In this document: piece by piece, positions 25,647 to 34,658 of the stretch
Position numbering within the stretch: the stretch's first letter is position 1
Layout: the number at the start of each line of letters is the position of its first letter
NCBI RefSeq assembly: GCF_900141875.1
Contig: NZ_FQZE01000004.1
Coordinates: forward strand, 62,001 to 126,000
DNA from: Tangfeifania diversioriginum
Lineage (GTDB): Bacteria > Bacteroidota > Bacteroidia > Bacteroidales > Prolixibacteraceae
Reading direction: 5' to 3'
Length of the DNA stretch: 64,000 nt
Notes under the pieces: model-generated
What the model saw: only the letters and a program-made list of their open reading frames with translations
What the model was told of the DNA's origin: nothing
The model's database searches: none
Program-made: the position numbers and the translations under genes

Positions 25647-27435
25647 GATATTGGGGAAAAAAGCTTACAAGCACTGGCTCAATAAGCTCATTGTTTGGAG
25701 AATTGCGAGAATTCCCGAAAAACAATTTATTTATATTCTCAGCCTAATTGTGGGGGTTGTGAGTGGTTTGGCTGCCCTTGCACTGAAAAATCTTATCCAT
25801 TTTATTGCCGGGCAGCTTACCAGCTGGTTCGATTCCGATTCCATAAGTTATCTCTATTTGGTTTACCCGCTGGTTGGCATTTTTTTTACTGCTCTGTTTG
25901 TGCGTTTTATTGTGAAAGACAATATCGGGCACGGGGTTTCAAAAATATTATATTCCATATCACGCCAGAACAGCAGGTTGCGAAGGCACAATACATGGTC
26001 GTCAATGATTGCCAGTTCGTTTACGATTGGTTTTGGTGGGTCGGTAGGGGCAGAGGCTCCGGTTGTGTTAACCGGTGCATCGATTGGCTCCAACCTGGCC
26101 AGGCTATTTAAACTTAATTATAAATACATAACATTGATGATTGGTTGCGGGGCAGCAGGAGGTATTGCCGGTATTTTTAATGCGCCCATTGCCGGTATTG
26201 TTTTTACCCTCGAGGTACTGATGCTCGACTTAACCATGGCTCATCTCATTCCTCTGCTGATTTCTTCAGTTACCGCAACTATTCTTTCTTACTTTTTTAT
26301 GGGCGAAGGGGTGTTGCTGCGTTTTTCACTGGTAAATGATTTTAATGTAGATAATGTCTGGTTTTATATATTGCTCGGCATCTTTTCCGGCCTTGTGGCT
26401 ATATATTTTACCCGCATGACAATGTTTGTAGAAAGCCGGTTTAAAAAAATAAAATCGTGGGGATTACGACTCCTGCTGGGAGGAATTGTAATGGGGGTAA
26501 TGGTTTTTGTTTTTCCTCCGCTCTGGGGCGAAGGCTACACCGGGATTGTCACTATTTTCAACGGCCAGGGTAATGAATTGCTGAACAACTCCATGTTTTT
26601 TTCATGGAAAAATAACGAATATCTTATTGTTCTGTTTTTGGCCGGTGTGCTGATTTTTAAGGTAATTGCAATGGCAGCCACCACAGGCTCAGGTGGTGTA
26701 GGCGGAATTTTTGCCCCCACACTTTTTATGGGGGCTGTTGCCGGTTTCTTTTTCGCAAAATTTTTAAATATTTCCAACAGTGTGATGCTTCCGGAAGATA
26801 ATTTTGCACTGGCAGGAATGGCCGGGATGATGGCTGCCGTTATGCATGCCCCGTTAACGGCTATTTTTTTAACTGCCGAAATAACGCGTGGCTATGATAT
26901 GTTTATTCCCCTCATTATCACATCGACGGCTGCATATTTAACCATTATGCGTTTTGAACCTCATTCTGTTTACACTAAACAACTGGCCAAAAGCGGCGAC
27001 CTTATTACACATCATAAAGATAAAGCGGTGTTGAAGTTAATGGAGGTAAGGCAACTCATTGAAACCGATTTTGAAGAACTTTCGACCGGCGCAACTTTGG
27101 GCGATTTAGTAAAAGCAATTTCGCATTCAAAAAGAAATTTGTATCCTGTGGTTGACCCAAACAGGGTTTTACACGGAATGGTAAAACTGGCCGACGTTAA
27201 GAACCTGATTTTTGAACAGGAACTATACGATAAAGTAAAAGTAAAAGACCTGATGTATATGCCGGAACATTATATTTCGCCAACTGATACAATGGAAAAA
27301 GTTGCGGAAAAATTTGAATCTTCGGGACGGTATAATCTCGCTGTAATTGATAATGGTAAATACCTGGGATTTATATCAAGGGCTGTTGCATTTTCAAAAT
27401 ACAGGAAAATGTTGCAGGATTTTTCGAACGAATAA
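25630..27435 (+). CDS. ClC-type chloride channel/antiporter with CBS domains (copy 2)
   Basis: 601 residues, a diverged tandem paralogue of the preceding gene with the same layout. Filter motifs: GSVGAEAP with Glu142 and GVGGIFAP; the proton-glutamate position again reads FTLEVLM, with Val. The CBS pair ends at the C-terminus (VAEKFESSGRYNLAVIDN, nearly identical to copy 1). The start overlaps copy 1; an alternative ATG lies three codons downstream. Divergence in the membrane part excludes a recent duplication or assembly error. Confidence 0.95.
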   Translation: MFRMYRILGKKAYKHWLNKLIVWRIARIPEKQFIYILSLIVGVVSGLAALALKNLIHFIAGQLTSWFDSDSISYLYLVYPLVGIFFTALFVRFIVKDNIGHGVSKILYSISRQNSRLRRHNTWSSMIASSFTIGFGGSVGAEAPVVLTGASIGSNLARLFKLNYKYITLMIGCGAAGGIAGIFNAPIAGIVFTLEVLMLDLTMAHLIPLLISSVTATILSYFFMGEGVLLRFSLVNDFNVDNVWFYILLGIFSGLVAIYFTRMTMFVESRFKKIKSWGLRLLLGGIVMGVMVFVFPPLWGEGYTGIVTIFNGQGNELLNNSMFFSWKNNEYLIVLFLAGVLIFKVIAMAATTGSGGVGGIFAPTLFMGAVAGFFFAKFLNISNSVMLPEDNFALAGMAGMMAAVMHAPLTAIFLTAEITRGYDMFIPLIITSTAAYLTIMRFEPHSVYTKQLAKSGDLITHHKDKAVLKLMEVRQLIETDFEELSTGATLGDLVKAISHSKRNLYPVVDPNRVLHGMVKLADVKNLIFEQELYDKVKVKDLMYMPEHYISPTDTMEKVAEKFESSGRYNLAVIDNGKYLGFISRAVAFSKYRKMLQDFSNE

Positions 27436-27463
27436 GATTGTTTCTGAAAAAATAAATGTCAAA

Positions 27464-28459
27464 ATGGTTACACGTCGTTCATTCATAACTAAAAGTACAA
27501 TTGGAATTGCAGGAATAAGCGCATCAACGAAAATGTTTGCGTCGGAAATGTGGAAAGCTGAACCTTGTAAGCCGGTTGTTATTTCAACCTGGAATCATGG
27601 TTTACCTGCCAATGAAGAGGCCTGGAAAATTCTTGCCGGCAATGGGTATTCGCTCGACGCGGTTGAAGCCGGTGTGCGCGTACCTGAGGCTGATCCGGAA
27701 GTGATTACCGTGGGTTACGGCGGAATTCCCGATGCCAAAGGAAAAGTAACGCTCGATGCCTGCATTATGAATGAAAAAGGCGATGCGGGTTCAGTAGCTT
27801 ATTTGCAACATATTATGCATCCGGTTTCGGTTGCCCGGCTGGTAATGGAAAAAACCCCACATGTTATGCTGAGCGGGAAAGGAGCCCTTAAATTTGCACT
27901 GGCCAATGGTTTCGAAAAAGAAAAGCTGTTGACACATGACATGCGCAAACGCTGGAAAAAATGGAAAAAAGAGAAGCGGGAATTCAGTCCTAAAATTAAT
28001 ATTGAAAACCAGCTGGAAGAAAACCACGATACCATTAGCATGCTTGCTGTTGATAGCGATGGTCGTTTGTGTGGTGCCTGCACCACCAGCGGAATGGCCT
28101 TTAAAATGCATGGCCGGGTAGGTGATTCGCCAATTATTGGAGCCGGCCTTTTTGTTGACGGCGAAGTGGGGGGGGCTGCCGCTACCGGGTCGGGCGAGCT
28201 GGTTATGAAAACGCTGGGATCTTTTCTGGTGGTGGAGTTCATGCGCAACGGGATGTCGCCGGCAAAAGCCTGCGAAGAAGCAGTGAAGCGCATTGTGAAA
28301 AAAGTACCCGATTACGAAAACCACCAGATTGGATATATTGCTTTGAGCAAATCGGGTGAATACGGTGCATTTTCACTTCAGCCTGGTTTCGACTATGCAG
28401 TTAAAAACCACGAATTTACCGGTTTAAAAGAAGCCGAAGCATGGCTGAAAAAGTTATAA
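27464..28459 (+). CDS. N4-(beta-N-acetylglucosaminyl)-L-asparaginase-type Ntn hydrolase
   Basis: 331 residues from the ATG at 27464, 28 bases after the ClC stop; an open frame reaching further upstream overlaps ClC and is rejected. The N-terminus MVTRRSFITKSTIGIAG has a twin-arginine-like signal. Motifs: GYSLDAVEAGVR near the start, and HDTISMLAVD with the nucleophilic Thr190, where the precursor cleaves itself; GVGDSP-like and ATGSGE segments follow. The family removes asparagine-linked GlcNAc (glycosylasparaginase) or isoaspartyl groups; a periplasmic glycoprotein-degrading role is inferred. Confidence 0.93.
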   Translation: MVTRRSFITKSTIGIAGISASTKMFASEMWKAEPCKPVVISTWNHGLPANEEAWKILAGNGYSLDAVEAGVRVPEADPEVITVGYGGIPDAKGKVTLDACIMNEKGDAGSVAYLQHIMHPVSVARLVMEKTPHVMLSGKGALKFALANGFEKEKLLTHDMRKRWKKWKKEKREFSPKINIENQLEENHDTISMLAVDSDGRLCGACTTSGMAFKMHGRVGDSPIIGAGLFVDGEVGGAAATGSGELVMKTLGSFLVVEFMRNGMSPAKACEEAVKRIVKKVPDYENHQIGYIALSKSGEYGAFSLQPGFDYAVKNHEFTGLKEAEAWLKKL

Positions 28460-28487
28460 AAAAAGCTGCCTTTTCAGACAGCTTTTT
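28460..28487 (+). terminator. Intrinsic terminator after the asparaginase gene
   Basis: AAAAAGCTG (28460-28468) pairs with CAGCTTTTT (28479-28487), 10-base loop. It begins directly at the stop codon. Confidence 0.75.
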
Positions 28488-28576
28488 GTAAGGTGAGAAG
28501 AATTTAAATTTTAATAATTTCTATCGAATTAAGAACAAAATTTTTACATTTCAAAAATATTCAGGGTTTATTTCAT

Positions 28577-29299
28577 TCAGTACTCCTCGTGTTGTGAAAT
28601 TATTTTTTTGTTTTTCAGAATATTTACAATGGCATCAATAATTTCGTCATCCTGCATGGAGGCATAATTAAAAATCACATCAAAATCATCGTTCATCGCT
28701 TTTCGGCCAATCACTTTTTCAATAAATGAATCCCTTTTTAAATCCATTTCTTTAACGTATTCAACTGCTTCAGCCTGCAGGCAGTCTTTTAACTGCATAA
28801 TCCGGCTAATCCGCCACTCCATGGGGGCTTCCAGTCGTACATTAAGTTTGTTGGGCAAATCCCTTAAAATTACGCCGGCCGAGCGGCCAACAATAATTAC
28901 CCTTCCTTTGCAGGCCAACCGGCAAACAACACCTTTAAAAGCGTCTATCATTTTTTCATCCGAGATATCGTAAATAGTCTCATTGGAAAACGAATGAGCC
29001 ACTTTTTTCAACATCTCGGTGGATTCTTCTTTATCATCGTAGTCACCTTCTTTTACTTCTTCAATTATCTCATCCACCACATCTTCAAATATGTTTTTGT
29101 CAACCCATCTCCATTCGGCGTCGGTTTTGGTGTCCGACATATAGCTGTAACCAGTCAGGATTTTAGACAGTTTAATGGCTATTCGCTGTGCAGAACAACC
29201 CGACTGGCGCGAAATTGTGACTATGGGTCCCGGAAAAGTTCCTGTTTCCAGGTTGCAGCAGATAATGTCTCGCATAAAACTTTTAACAAATCTTTTCAT
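28577..29299 (-). CDS. Cytidylate kinase-like family protein
   Basis: 240 residues. GPIVTISRQSGCSAQRIAIKL at about 24-44 is a modified P-loop typical of the Cytidylate_kin2 family (PF13189), which lacks the classic GxxGxGK spacing. Other parts: VIIVGRSAGVILRDLP and RLEAPMEWRISRIM. Substrate is not established for the family; nucleoside phosphate binding is likely. Single gene between converging and diverging neighbours. Family confident, function open. Confidence 0.87.
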   Translation of the reverse strand: MKRFVKSFMRDIICCNLETGTFPGPIVTISRQSGCSAQRIAIKLSKILTGYSYMSDTKTDAEWRWVDKNIFEDVVDEIIEEVKEGDYDDKEESTEMLKKVAHSFSNETIYDISDEKMIDAFKGVVCRLACKGRVIIVGRSAGVILRDLPNKLNVRLEAPMEWRISRIMQLKDCLQAEAVEYVKEMDLKRDSFIEKVIGRKAMNDDFDVIFNYASMQDDEIIDAIVNILKNKKIISQHEEY

Positions 29300-29451
29300 A
29301 TCTTGCCTTAATTTATTTTCGTTTTTATATCCGAAGTTACAATCAAATATTTGTTAATTAAACCATATATGTTGTAAAATAGGTAAATTGTGGAATGTTA
29401 TTCAACAACTTTTAGTAAAATGACCATACAAATAGCTTAAAAATAAACAGA

Positions 29452-30498
29452 ATGAAACCAACGATAAAAGTAGCTTTAGCATCATTTGGAATGTCGGGCC
29501 AGGTTTTTCACGGCCCCTTACTTAAAGTGCATCCGGGATTTGAAGTCATTCAAATTCTTGAACGTTCAAAAAAATTATCAGCCCAACTTTTCCCGGATGC
29601 GGATATTGTGAGAGATTTCAATAAGATTCTTGAAAATAAAGAATCTGAGCTGGTGGTGATTAACACCCCCGATGCCTTGCATTACGAAATGGCAAAGCAG
29701 GCAATAAACGCCGGCAAAAATATTATTGTTGAAAAACCAGTCACTCAAAAAAGCTGGCAGGCCGAAGAGTTGGTGAAACTTGCCCGCGAAAAAGGAGTTC
29801 TCCTCACGGTTTACCAAAACCGCCGTTGGGATGGAGATTTTCTTACGGTGAAAAAAGTGCTGGAGCAGGGAAATGTTGGCCGGCTTATCGAATTTGAATC
29901 GCATTTCGACCGTTACCGCACCTTCATTAAGCCTGATACCTGGAAAGAAGAAGGTGACGAATATGTAGGAGTTTTGCACAATCTGGGTTCGCACATGGTG
30001 GATCAGGCTTATGTGCTTTTTGGAAAACCGGAATGGGTTGATGCCCGCCTGAAAATAGTACGACAGGGTGGGAAAGTAGCTGATTATTACGATATCCGGT
30101 TGGAGTACACCGGTTTTTCCGTTATTTTGAAATGTTCGTACCTGGTAAAAGATCCCGGTCCGCGCTACAGCATATTTGGCGAATACGGAACTTTTCACAA
30201 ATGGGGAATCGATAACCAGGAAGAAAAGATGAAATCAGGGAAATTGCCGGTGGGAGACGACTGGGGCTCAGAACCGGAAAAAGTGTGGGGCACTTTGACT
30301 TATGAAAAAGACGGACTGGAATTTCAGGGGAAAGTGCAGACAATTCCAGGCAATTACAATGCCTTTTATAATAACATTTTTGATGTGTTGAGAAATGGTG
30401 CAGAACTGGCTGTAAAACCCGAAGAGGCAACAGAAGTTTTAAAAATTCTGGAAGCCTGCCTTGAAAGTAACCGGAAAAGAAAAGCAATAGCGCTTTAA
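29452..30498 (+). CDS. Gfo/Idh/MocA family oxidoreductase
   Basis: 348 residues. N-terminal Rossmann domain with ALASFGMSGQVFHGPL (dinucleotide-binding turn), VINTPDALHYEMAKQA and the family signature IIVEKPVTQ with the catalytic Lys, then the C-terminal alpha/beta domain with NLGSHMVDQAYVLF. It resembles the YdgJ/scyllo-inositol dehydrogenase-like subgroup. It uses NAD(P) to oxidise or reduce sugar-like or inositol substrates; the exact substrate is not readable from the sequence. Monocistronic. Confidence 0.93.
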   Translation: MKPTIKVALASFGMSGQVFHGPLLKVHPGFEVIQILERSKKLSAQLFPDADIVRDFNKILENKESELVVINTPDALHYEMAKQAINAGKNIIVEKPVTQKSWQAEELVKLAREKGVLLTVYQNRRWDGDFLTVKKVLEQGNVGRLIEFESHFDRYRTFIKPDTWKEEGDEYVGVLHNLGSHMVDQAYVLFGKPEWVDARLKIVRQGGKVADYYDIRLEYTGFSVILKCSYLVKDPGPRYSIFGEYGTFHKWGIDNQEEKMKSGKLPVGDDWGSEPEKVWGTLTYEKDGLEFQGKVQTIPGNYNAFYNNIFDVLRNGAELAVKPEEATEVLKILEACLESNRKRKAIAL

Positions 30499-30526
30499 AT
30501 TTAAACGTAATCTTATGGCTTTGTAG

Positions 30527-31042
30527 CTACTGTACCTTTGGCCTTAAATCATGCATTTTTGATGTATAAAGCAGGGTGGTATAAGGAGGAATATTTGCTG
30601 TGCCCTTTGCTCCGTAAGCAAGGTTCGACGGGATTATCATTTCTATTTTGGCTCCTTTATTCATGTGGGCTATTCCGTCTTCCAAACCAGGTATGATTTC
30701 GGGATTGCCAAATACAAATTTCCAAATACCATTATCGTAAAACTCTTCCGATGATTCAAAAATTACTCCGTTGGAAAGATACCCTGTGAAATCGATGAAG
30801 CAGGTATCACCCGTCTGGGGAAATGGGCCTTCACCCGGCTCTTGTACAAGATAATACACACCCATTTCGGTAGTGTCAAGGGTGAAGCCTTCATTATTCA
30901 ATTTAACCAGTAGTGCATCCAGCTCAGCCATTTCGTCTTCAAATGTCCGTGGCTCAGGCTCGTCGTCGGTTATGCAAGAGTAACTGAAAATAAGTCCGTT
31001 AATAAGTAAAAAAGACAATAAAAGTTTTATCGTTTTTTGCAT
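30527..31042 (-). CDS. FKBP-type peptidyl-prolyl isomerase lipoprotein
   Basis: 171 residues from the ATG at 31042; the upstream open frame (to 31099) has no signal-like start. The signal peptide LLLSFLLINGLIFSYSC gives a lipobox with Cys23 (approx.). The FKBP domain runs from about 70 to the end: DTCFIDFTGYL, FVFGNPEIIPGLEDGI and MIIPSNLAYG are the classical segments. It likely assists folding in the periplasm as an outer-membrane or inner-membrane lipoprotein, as in GldI-like proteins of gliding Bacteroidota, though a link to gliding is not supported here. Confidence 0.92.
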   Translation of the reverse strand: MQKTIKLLLSFLLINGLIFSYSCITDDEPEPRTFEDEMAELDALLVKLNNEGFTLDTTEMGVYYLVQEPGEGPFPQTGDTCFIDFTGYLSNGVIFESSEEFYDNGIWKFVFGNPEIIPGLEDGIAHMNKGAKIEMIIPSNLAYGAKGTANIPPYTTLLYTSKMHDLRPKVQ

Positions 31043-31370
31043 GGTTCTCTCTTTAATTTCAGCCTGAAAGTTACAATTTTCAATGAAATTAACAATCATT
31101 TATTTTATCCTGAACTATTTATAAATTTTAAAAATATGAATAAAGTTCAGGTTAATCCCGACTTAGATGAAGTTGAACTTTTAAAAAAAAGTTTTACTGA
31201 ATCTTAGTCGTCCCGATAGTTATCGGGAGAGATAGGGATTATTTGTGAATAATCCGGGTTATAACACGGGCAATTTCAAAACATAAACTTTCAATACTAA
31301 TTTTTGTTCCATCAGTAACATAATGCCAGGGAATTAAAAATCACTATTTGGCATTTTAAAATATCTCAAA
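31043..31370. other. 328-bp intergenic region with a short frame and a hairpin
   Basis: Holds a 23-codon open frame (31136-31207) whose product MNKVQVNPDLDEVELLKKSF resembles the start of ferredoxin:thioredoxin reductase catalytic chain-like proteins, then stops; and a perfect hairpin TCCCGATA-gt-TATCGGGA (31211-31228) without a T-run. The rest is AT-rich with no feature seen. Confidence 0.4.
31211..31228. repeat. Perfect 8-bp hairpin (TCCCGATA/TATCGGGA)
   Basis: TCCCGATA-GT-TATCGGGA, a short palindrome often seen between genes in Bacteroidota. It directly follows the 23-codon frame. It may be an interspersed repeat unit; no T-run follows. Confidence 0.5.
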
Positions 31371-33410
31371 ATGAAACAAGAAAAACATACAAATCAACTC
31401 ATAAATTCTACTTCTCCCTACTTGCTGCAACATGCGCACAATCCGGTTGACTGGCATCCCTGGAGTGAAAAGCTAATTGAAAAAGCCCAAAAAGAAAATA
31501 AGCTGTTGCTGGTTAGCATTGGATATGCTGCCTGCCATTGGTGCCATGTTATGGAGCACGAGTGTTTTGAAGATGTTGAGGTGGCGGAGTTAATGAATAA
31601 CCATTTTATTTGTATCAAAGTGGATCGCGAAGAGCGCCCCGATGTGGATAATTACTATATGACTTCTATGCATTTGATGGGACAGCAGGGAGGCTGGCCG
31701 TTGAATGTGATTGCCCTGCCCGATGGAAAACCCATTTGGGGCGGAACGTATTTCCCAAAAGAACACTGGATGAAGAACATTTTGGCAGTGGCTGATTTTT
31801 TCAGCGAAAATCAGCAGAAAACCCGGGAATACGCAGAGAGCCTTCAAAACGGAATTGAACAGGCCTCGCTGAAAATTGCGGAAGAAAATGAAGTAGCAGT
31901 GAAGCCTGATTCGCAACTTCTGGAAAGAGCGGTGAGTAACTGGCAGGAAAGATTTGATTTTGAAAATGGCGGAAATAAAGGCGCCCCCAAATTTCCCATG
32001 CCGGTCAACCTCGGTTTTTTGCTGAATTTCGGGAAACTTTTCGGCAATGATAAAGTGCTCGGTTATGTGAAACTGACACTTGAAAAAATGGCCCGTGGTG
32101 GAATTTATGATCAGGCTGGGGGAGGATTTGCCCGCTATTCGGTAGATGAAAAATGGAAAGTTCCGCATTTCGAAAAAATGTTGTACGACAACGGCCAGTT
32201 GCTGAGCATTTACGCAAAAGCCTGGCAACAATTTAAAACCAACGAATTTAAAACCGTTATTTATGAAACAGCTGCATTTATTGACAGGGAACTGATGTCG
32301 GAAAACGGAGCACTTTATTCTTCGCTCGACGCTGACAGTGAAGGAGAAGAAGGAAAATATTATGTATGGAAACAGGAAGAGCTAAAATCGATTTTTAAAG
32401 ATGACTATTCTCTGTTTGCTGAATATTTCAATGTGGGGGCAAAAGGATTTTGGGAACAAGGCAAAAACATTTTGCTGCGGGATGAGCCTGACATCTCATT
32501 TGCTGAAAAACAGGGTTTAACGAAAAGTGAACTTCGCGAAAAAGTAAAAAGCTGGAAAGGTATTTTATTGAATGAAAGAGCGAAAAGAGTTCGCCCGGGA
32601 TTAGATGATAAAACAGTTACATCGTGGAGCGCTTTGGTAATCCAGGGCTTAACCGATGCTTACAAAGCTACAGGCGATAACTATTTTCTGAAAAGTGCAC
32701 TTAAAAAGGCGGTATTCATCAACGAAAATCTGATGGCGAAAAACGGGCAACTTGTCCATGCCTGGAAGAATGGAAAAAGCACAGCGCAAGGGTTCATGGA
32801 AGATTATGCACTGCTGATTGGGGCGTTTATCTCGCTTTTCGAAGTATCCGGTGAAGATCGCTGGTTGAAAAAAGCTGAATTGCTTACCAATTATTCGTTT
32901 CAGCATTTTTTTGATGAAAAACGCGGATTGTTCTACTTCTCCGAAAAAGTTAAAAACGGCGGAATTATTACCAACCATTTTCAGAATGAAGACAATGTGC
33001 TGCCTGCCGCCAATTCCGAAATGGCCAATAACCTGCATAAGTTGTACTTGCTGTTGGGGAAGCCGGCTTATAAAAATAATGTGCTGAAGATGCTTCAGAA
33101 TGTCATGCCCCATTTCCCGAAATATCCGATGGCGTTTGCCAATTGGGGAACCTGCATGTTAAAGTTGGTGAAGCCTTTTTATGAAATGGCAATAGTTGGG
33201 CCGGATGCCAATAGTTATTTGCAGGAGCTGCAATCAGAATACAGGCCAAATCTTTTGTGGGCATTCTCAAAAATGGACACTGAAATTCCCATTTTACAAG
33301 GCAGGTTTAAAAAAGGCAAAACATTGATTTATGTTTGCCAGGAAGGAACTTGTAAGCTGCCTGTTGAAAGCCCCGTAGAAGCTCTTGGATTCATAGAAAG
33401 TCATGATTAA
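31371..33410 (+). CDS. DUF255 thioredoxin-domain protein (YyaL/SPATA20 family)
   Basis: 679 residues. N-terminal thioredoxin-like domain with [14 protein letters not shown] (about 50-63), preceded by [14 protein letters not shown], the family hallmark; then an alpha/alpha-toroid domain like those of N-acylglucosamine epimerases and cellobiose epimerases ([43 protein letters not shown]). Conserved from bacteria to man with no settled biochemical role. Its last 8 bases overlap the following oxidoreductase gene, so the two form an operon. Confidence 0.96.
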   Translation: MKQEKHTNQLINSTSPYLLQHAHNPVDWHPWSEKLIEKAQKENKLLLVSIGYAACHWCHVMEHECFEDVEVAELMNNHFICIKVDREERPDVDNYYMTSMHLMGQQGGWPLNVIALPDGKPIWGGTYFPKEHWMKNILAVADFFSENQQKTREYAESLQNGIEQASLKIAEENEVAVKPDSQLLERAVSNWQERFDFENGGNKGAPKFPMPVNLGFLLNFGKLFGNDKVLGYVKLTLEKMARGGIYDQAGGGFARYSVDEKWKVPHFEKMLYDNGQLLSIYAKAWQQFKTNEFKTVIYETAAFIDRELMSENGALYSSLDADSEGEEGKYYVWKQEELKSIFKDDYSLFAEYFNVGAKGFWEQGKNILLRDEPDISFAEKQGLTKSELREKVKSWKGILLNERAKRVRPGLDDKTVTSWSALVIQGLTDAYKATGDNYFLKSALKKAVFINENLMAKNGQLVHAWKNGKSTAQGFMEDYALLIGAFISLFEVSGEDRWLKKAELLTNYSFQHFFDEKRGLFYFSEKVKNGGIITNHFQNEDNVLPAANSEMANNLHKLYLLLGKPAYKNNVLKMLQNVMPHFPKYPMAFANWGTCMLKLVKPFYEMAIVGPDANSYLQELQSEYRPNLLWAFSKMDTEIPILQGRFKKGKTLIYVCQEGTCKLPVESPVEALGFIESHD

Positions 33411-34449
33411 CACCGAGTTTCTGATTGTTGGCAACGGGTTGGCCGGTTCGTTTTTGGCTTTTGAAATGCTGAAAAACAAGCTGGATTTCCGGATTGTGGC
33501 ATCACCAACAAAAAGCCGTGCCACTGAAGTTGCTGCCGGAATGTACAATCCGCTGGTGTTTAAACGACTGACAAAAAGCTGGATGACCGACGAATTGCTG
33601 CCGGTGATGCATGGGAAATTTTCAGAAATTGAACAGTTGCTGGGTGAAGAATTTCTTTTCAGAAAAGATATTTTAAAGCCTTTATCAGAACAGGAAAAAG
33701 AGCTATGGCAAAAGCGAAAACAGGAAACAGAATTTTCAAAATACATTAGTGACATAACAGATAATAGCCCGGTGAAGAATATTATCCCTTCAGCGGGATA
33801 CGGACGTGTTTCGGGCTCAGGTTATGTGGATTTAAAAAAGTTTCTAACTGTTTCTGATCGCTTTTTTTTTAATAATAAGCTACTGATTCGTCACAATTTG
33901 GACCCTGAAGTTATCGATAATTCGAAAGGATATTTTGAAATTGGTAACCTGAGAGCAAATAACATTGTGTTTTGCGAGGGGGCTGCATTAAAAGAAAACC
34001 CGTTATTCAGTTTTATAAAACTTGTTCCTGTAAAAGGAGAAGTGTTGCAACTGTTTTCAACTGAGATTCTCGAAAAATATATTCTGAATAAAAATGTGTT
34101 TTTGTTACCGTTAGGAAATCAGCGTTTTAAGGCAGGTTCTACTTACGAGTGGAAAGATTTAACAAATGAACCAACTGAAACCGGAAAACAATCAATTACT
34201 CAGCGACTGGAAAAATTGATTACCGCAGAATATACAATTGAAAACCATTTGGCAGGCATCCGGCCGGCTACTTCCGATCGAAGACCGGTGCTGGGCATCC
34301 ATCCTCAAAATAATCATGTTTCAGTTTTTAACGGGCTGGGAACAAAAGGAGTGATACTTGCCCCATATTTTGCAAACGAAATGCTGAAATTGCTCACAAT
34401 TCAAAACTATTCAGTTAAGAAGGAAGTTGATATCAAAAGGTTTTTATAG
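33403..34449 (+). CDS. FAD-dependent oxidoreductase (DAO-like)
   Basis: 348 residues. N-terminal dinucleotide-binding motif [29 protein letters not shown] near 50, and a C-terminal [23 protein letters not shown] segment that closes the FAD site in D-amino-acid oxidase-like proteins. The substrate is unknown. The ATG overlaps the end of the DUF255 gene by 8 bases. Cytoplasmic, no signal peptide. Confidence 0.9.
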   Translation: MINTEFLIVGNGLAGSFLAFEMLKNKLDFRIVASPTKSRATEVAAGMYNPLVFKRLTKSWMTDELLPVMHGKFSEIEQLLGEEFLFRKDILKPLSEQEKELWQKRKQETEFSKYISDITDNSPVKNIIPSAGYGRVSGSGYVDLKKFLTVSDRFFFNNKLLIRHNLDPEVIDNSKGYFEIGNLRANNIVFCEGAALKENPLFSFIKLVPVKGEVLQLFSTEILEKYILNKNVFLLPLGNQRFKAGSTYEWKDLTNEPTETGKQSITQRLEKLITAEYTIENHLAGIRPATSDRRPVLGIHPQNNHVSVFNGLGTKGVILAPYFANEMLKLLTIQNYSVKKEVDIKRFL

Positions 34450-34477
34450 ATTGATTGAGGAAATACATAAAAAAAAT

Positions 34478-34502
34478 AATCCCGGCGCGTCTAACCGGGA
34501 TT
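34478..34502 (+). terminator. Hairpin after the FAD oxidoreductase gene
   Basis: AATCCCGG (34478-34485) pairs with CCGGGATT (34495-34502), 9-base loop, A-rich before it. No T-run follows on the plus strand, but an A-run precedes it, so on the minus strand it has a T-run and could end transcription from the right. Confidence 0.5.
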
Positions 34503-34518
34503 ACTCAATAACCTTCAA

Positions 34519-34599
34519 AAGCGTCTATCTGGTTCTATGTATCGGGTTTTGTACATCACAAACATAGATACATTCAGTGAGACACGCTTATTTTTTTTA
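34519..34599 (+). other. Candidate structured RNA or large terminator
   Basis: AAGCGTCT (34519-34526) can pair, with a two-base bulge, with AGACACGCTT (34580-34589); an inner stem CTATGT/ACATAG (about 34535-34540 with 34562-34567) sits in the loop. A run of eight T follows directly (34591-34598). Nested stems with a terminal T-run suggest a small RNA or an elaborate terminator. Confidence 0.4.
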
Positions 34600-34607
34600 C
34601 TGATTTA

Positions 34608-34652
34608 CAGGGTGCAAAAACCTGATATTTTTTATCAGGTTTTTGCACCCTG
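34608..34652. terminator. Perfect 20-bp inverted repeat, probable bidirectional terminator
   Basis: CAGGGTGCAAAAACCTGATA (34608-34627) pairs perfectly with 34633-34652 across a five-T loop. It lies 6 bases beyond the stop of the prolyl oligopeptidase gene and between converging genes. The AAAAA/TTTTT tract inside the stem could serve as U-run in either direction. Confidence 0.7.
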
Positions 34653-34658
34653 TTTGTT

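Noticed and set aside
23865-27435. Assembly duplication of a single ClC gene
   Set aside because: The two copies differ throughout the membrane domain, with only short identical stretches in the CBS region, so they are real paralogues.
27347-27463. Upstream extension of the asparaginase frame overlapping the ClC gene
   Set aside because: The internal ATG at 27464 begins a twin-arginine-like signal peptide; the extension would bury it.
31590-32231. 213-codon minus-strand frame within the DUF255 gene
   Set aside because: The sense strand encodes a clear DUF255 protein with the CHWCHVM motif; the antisense frame has no recognisable features.
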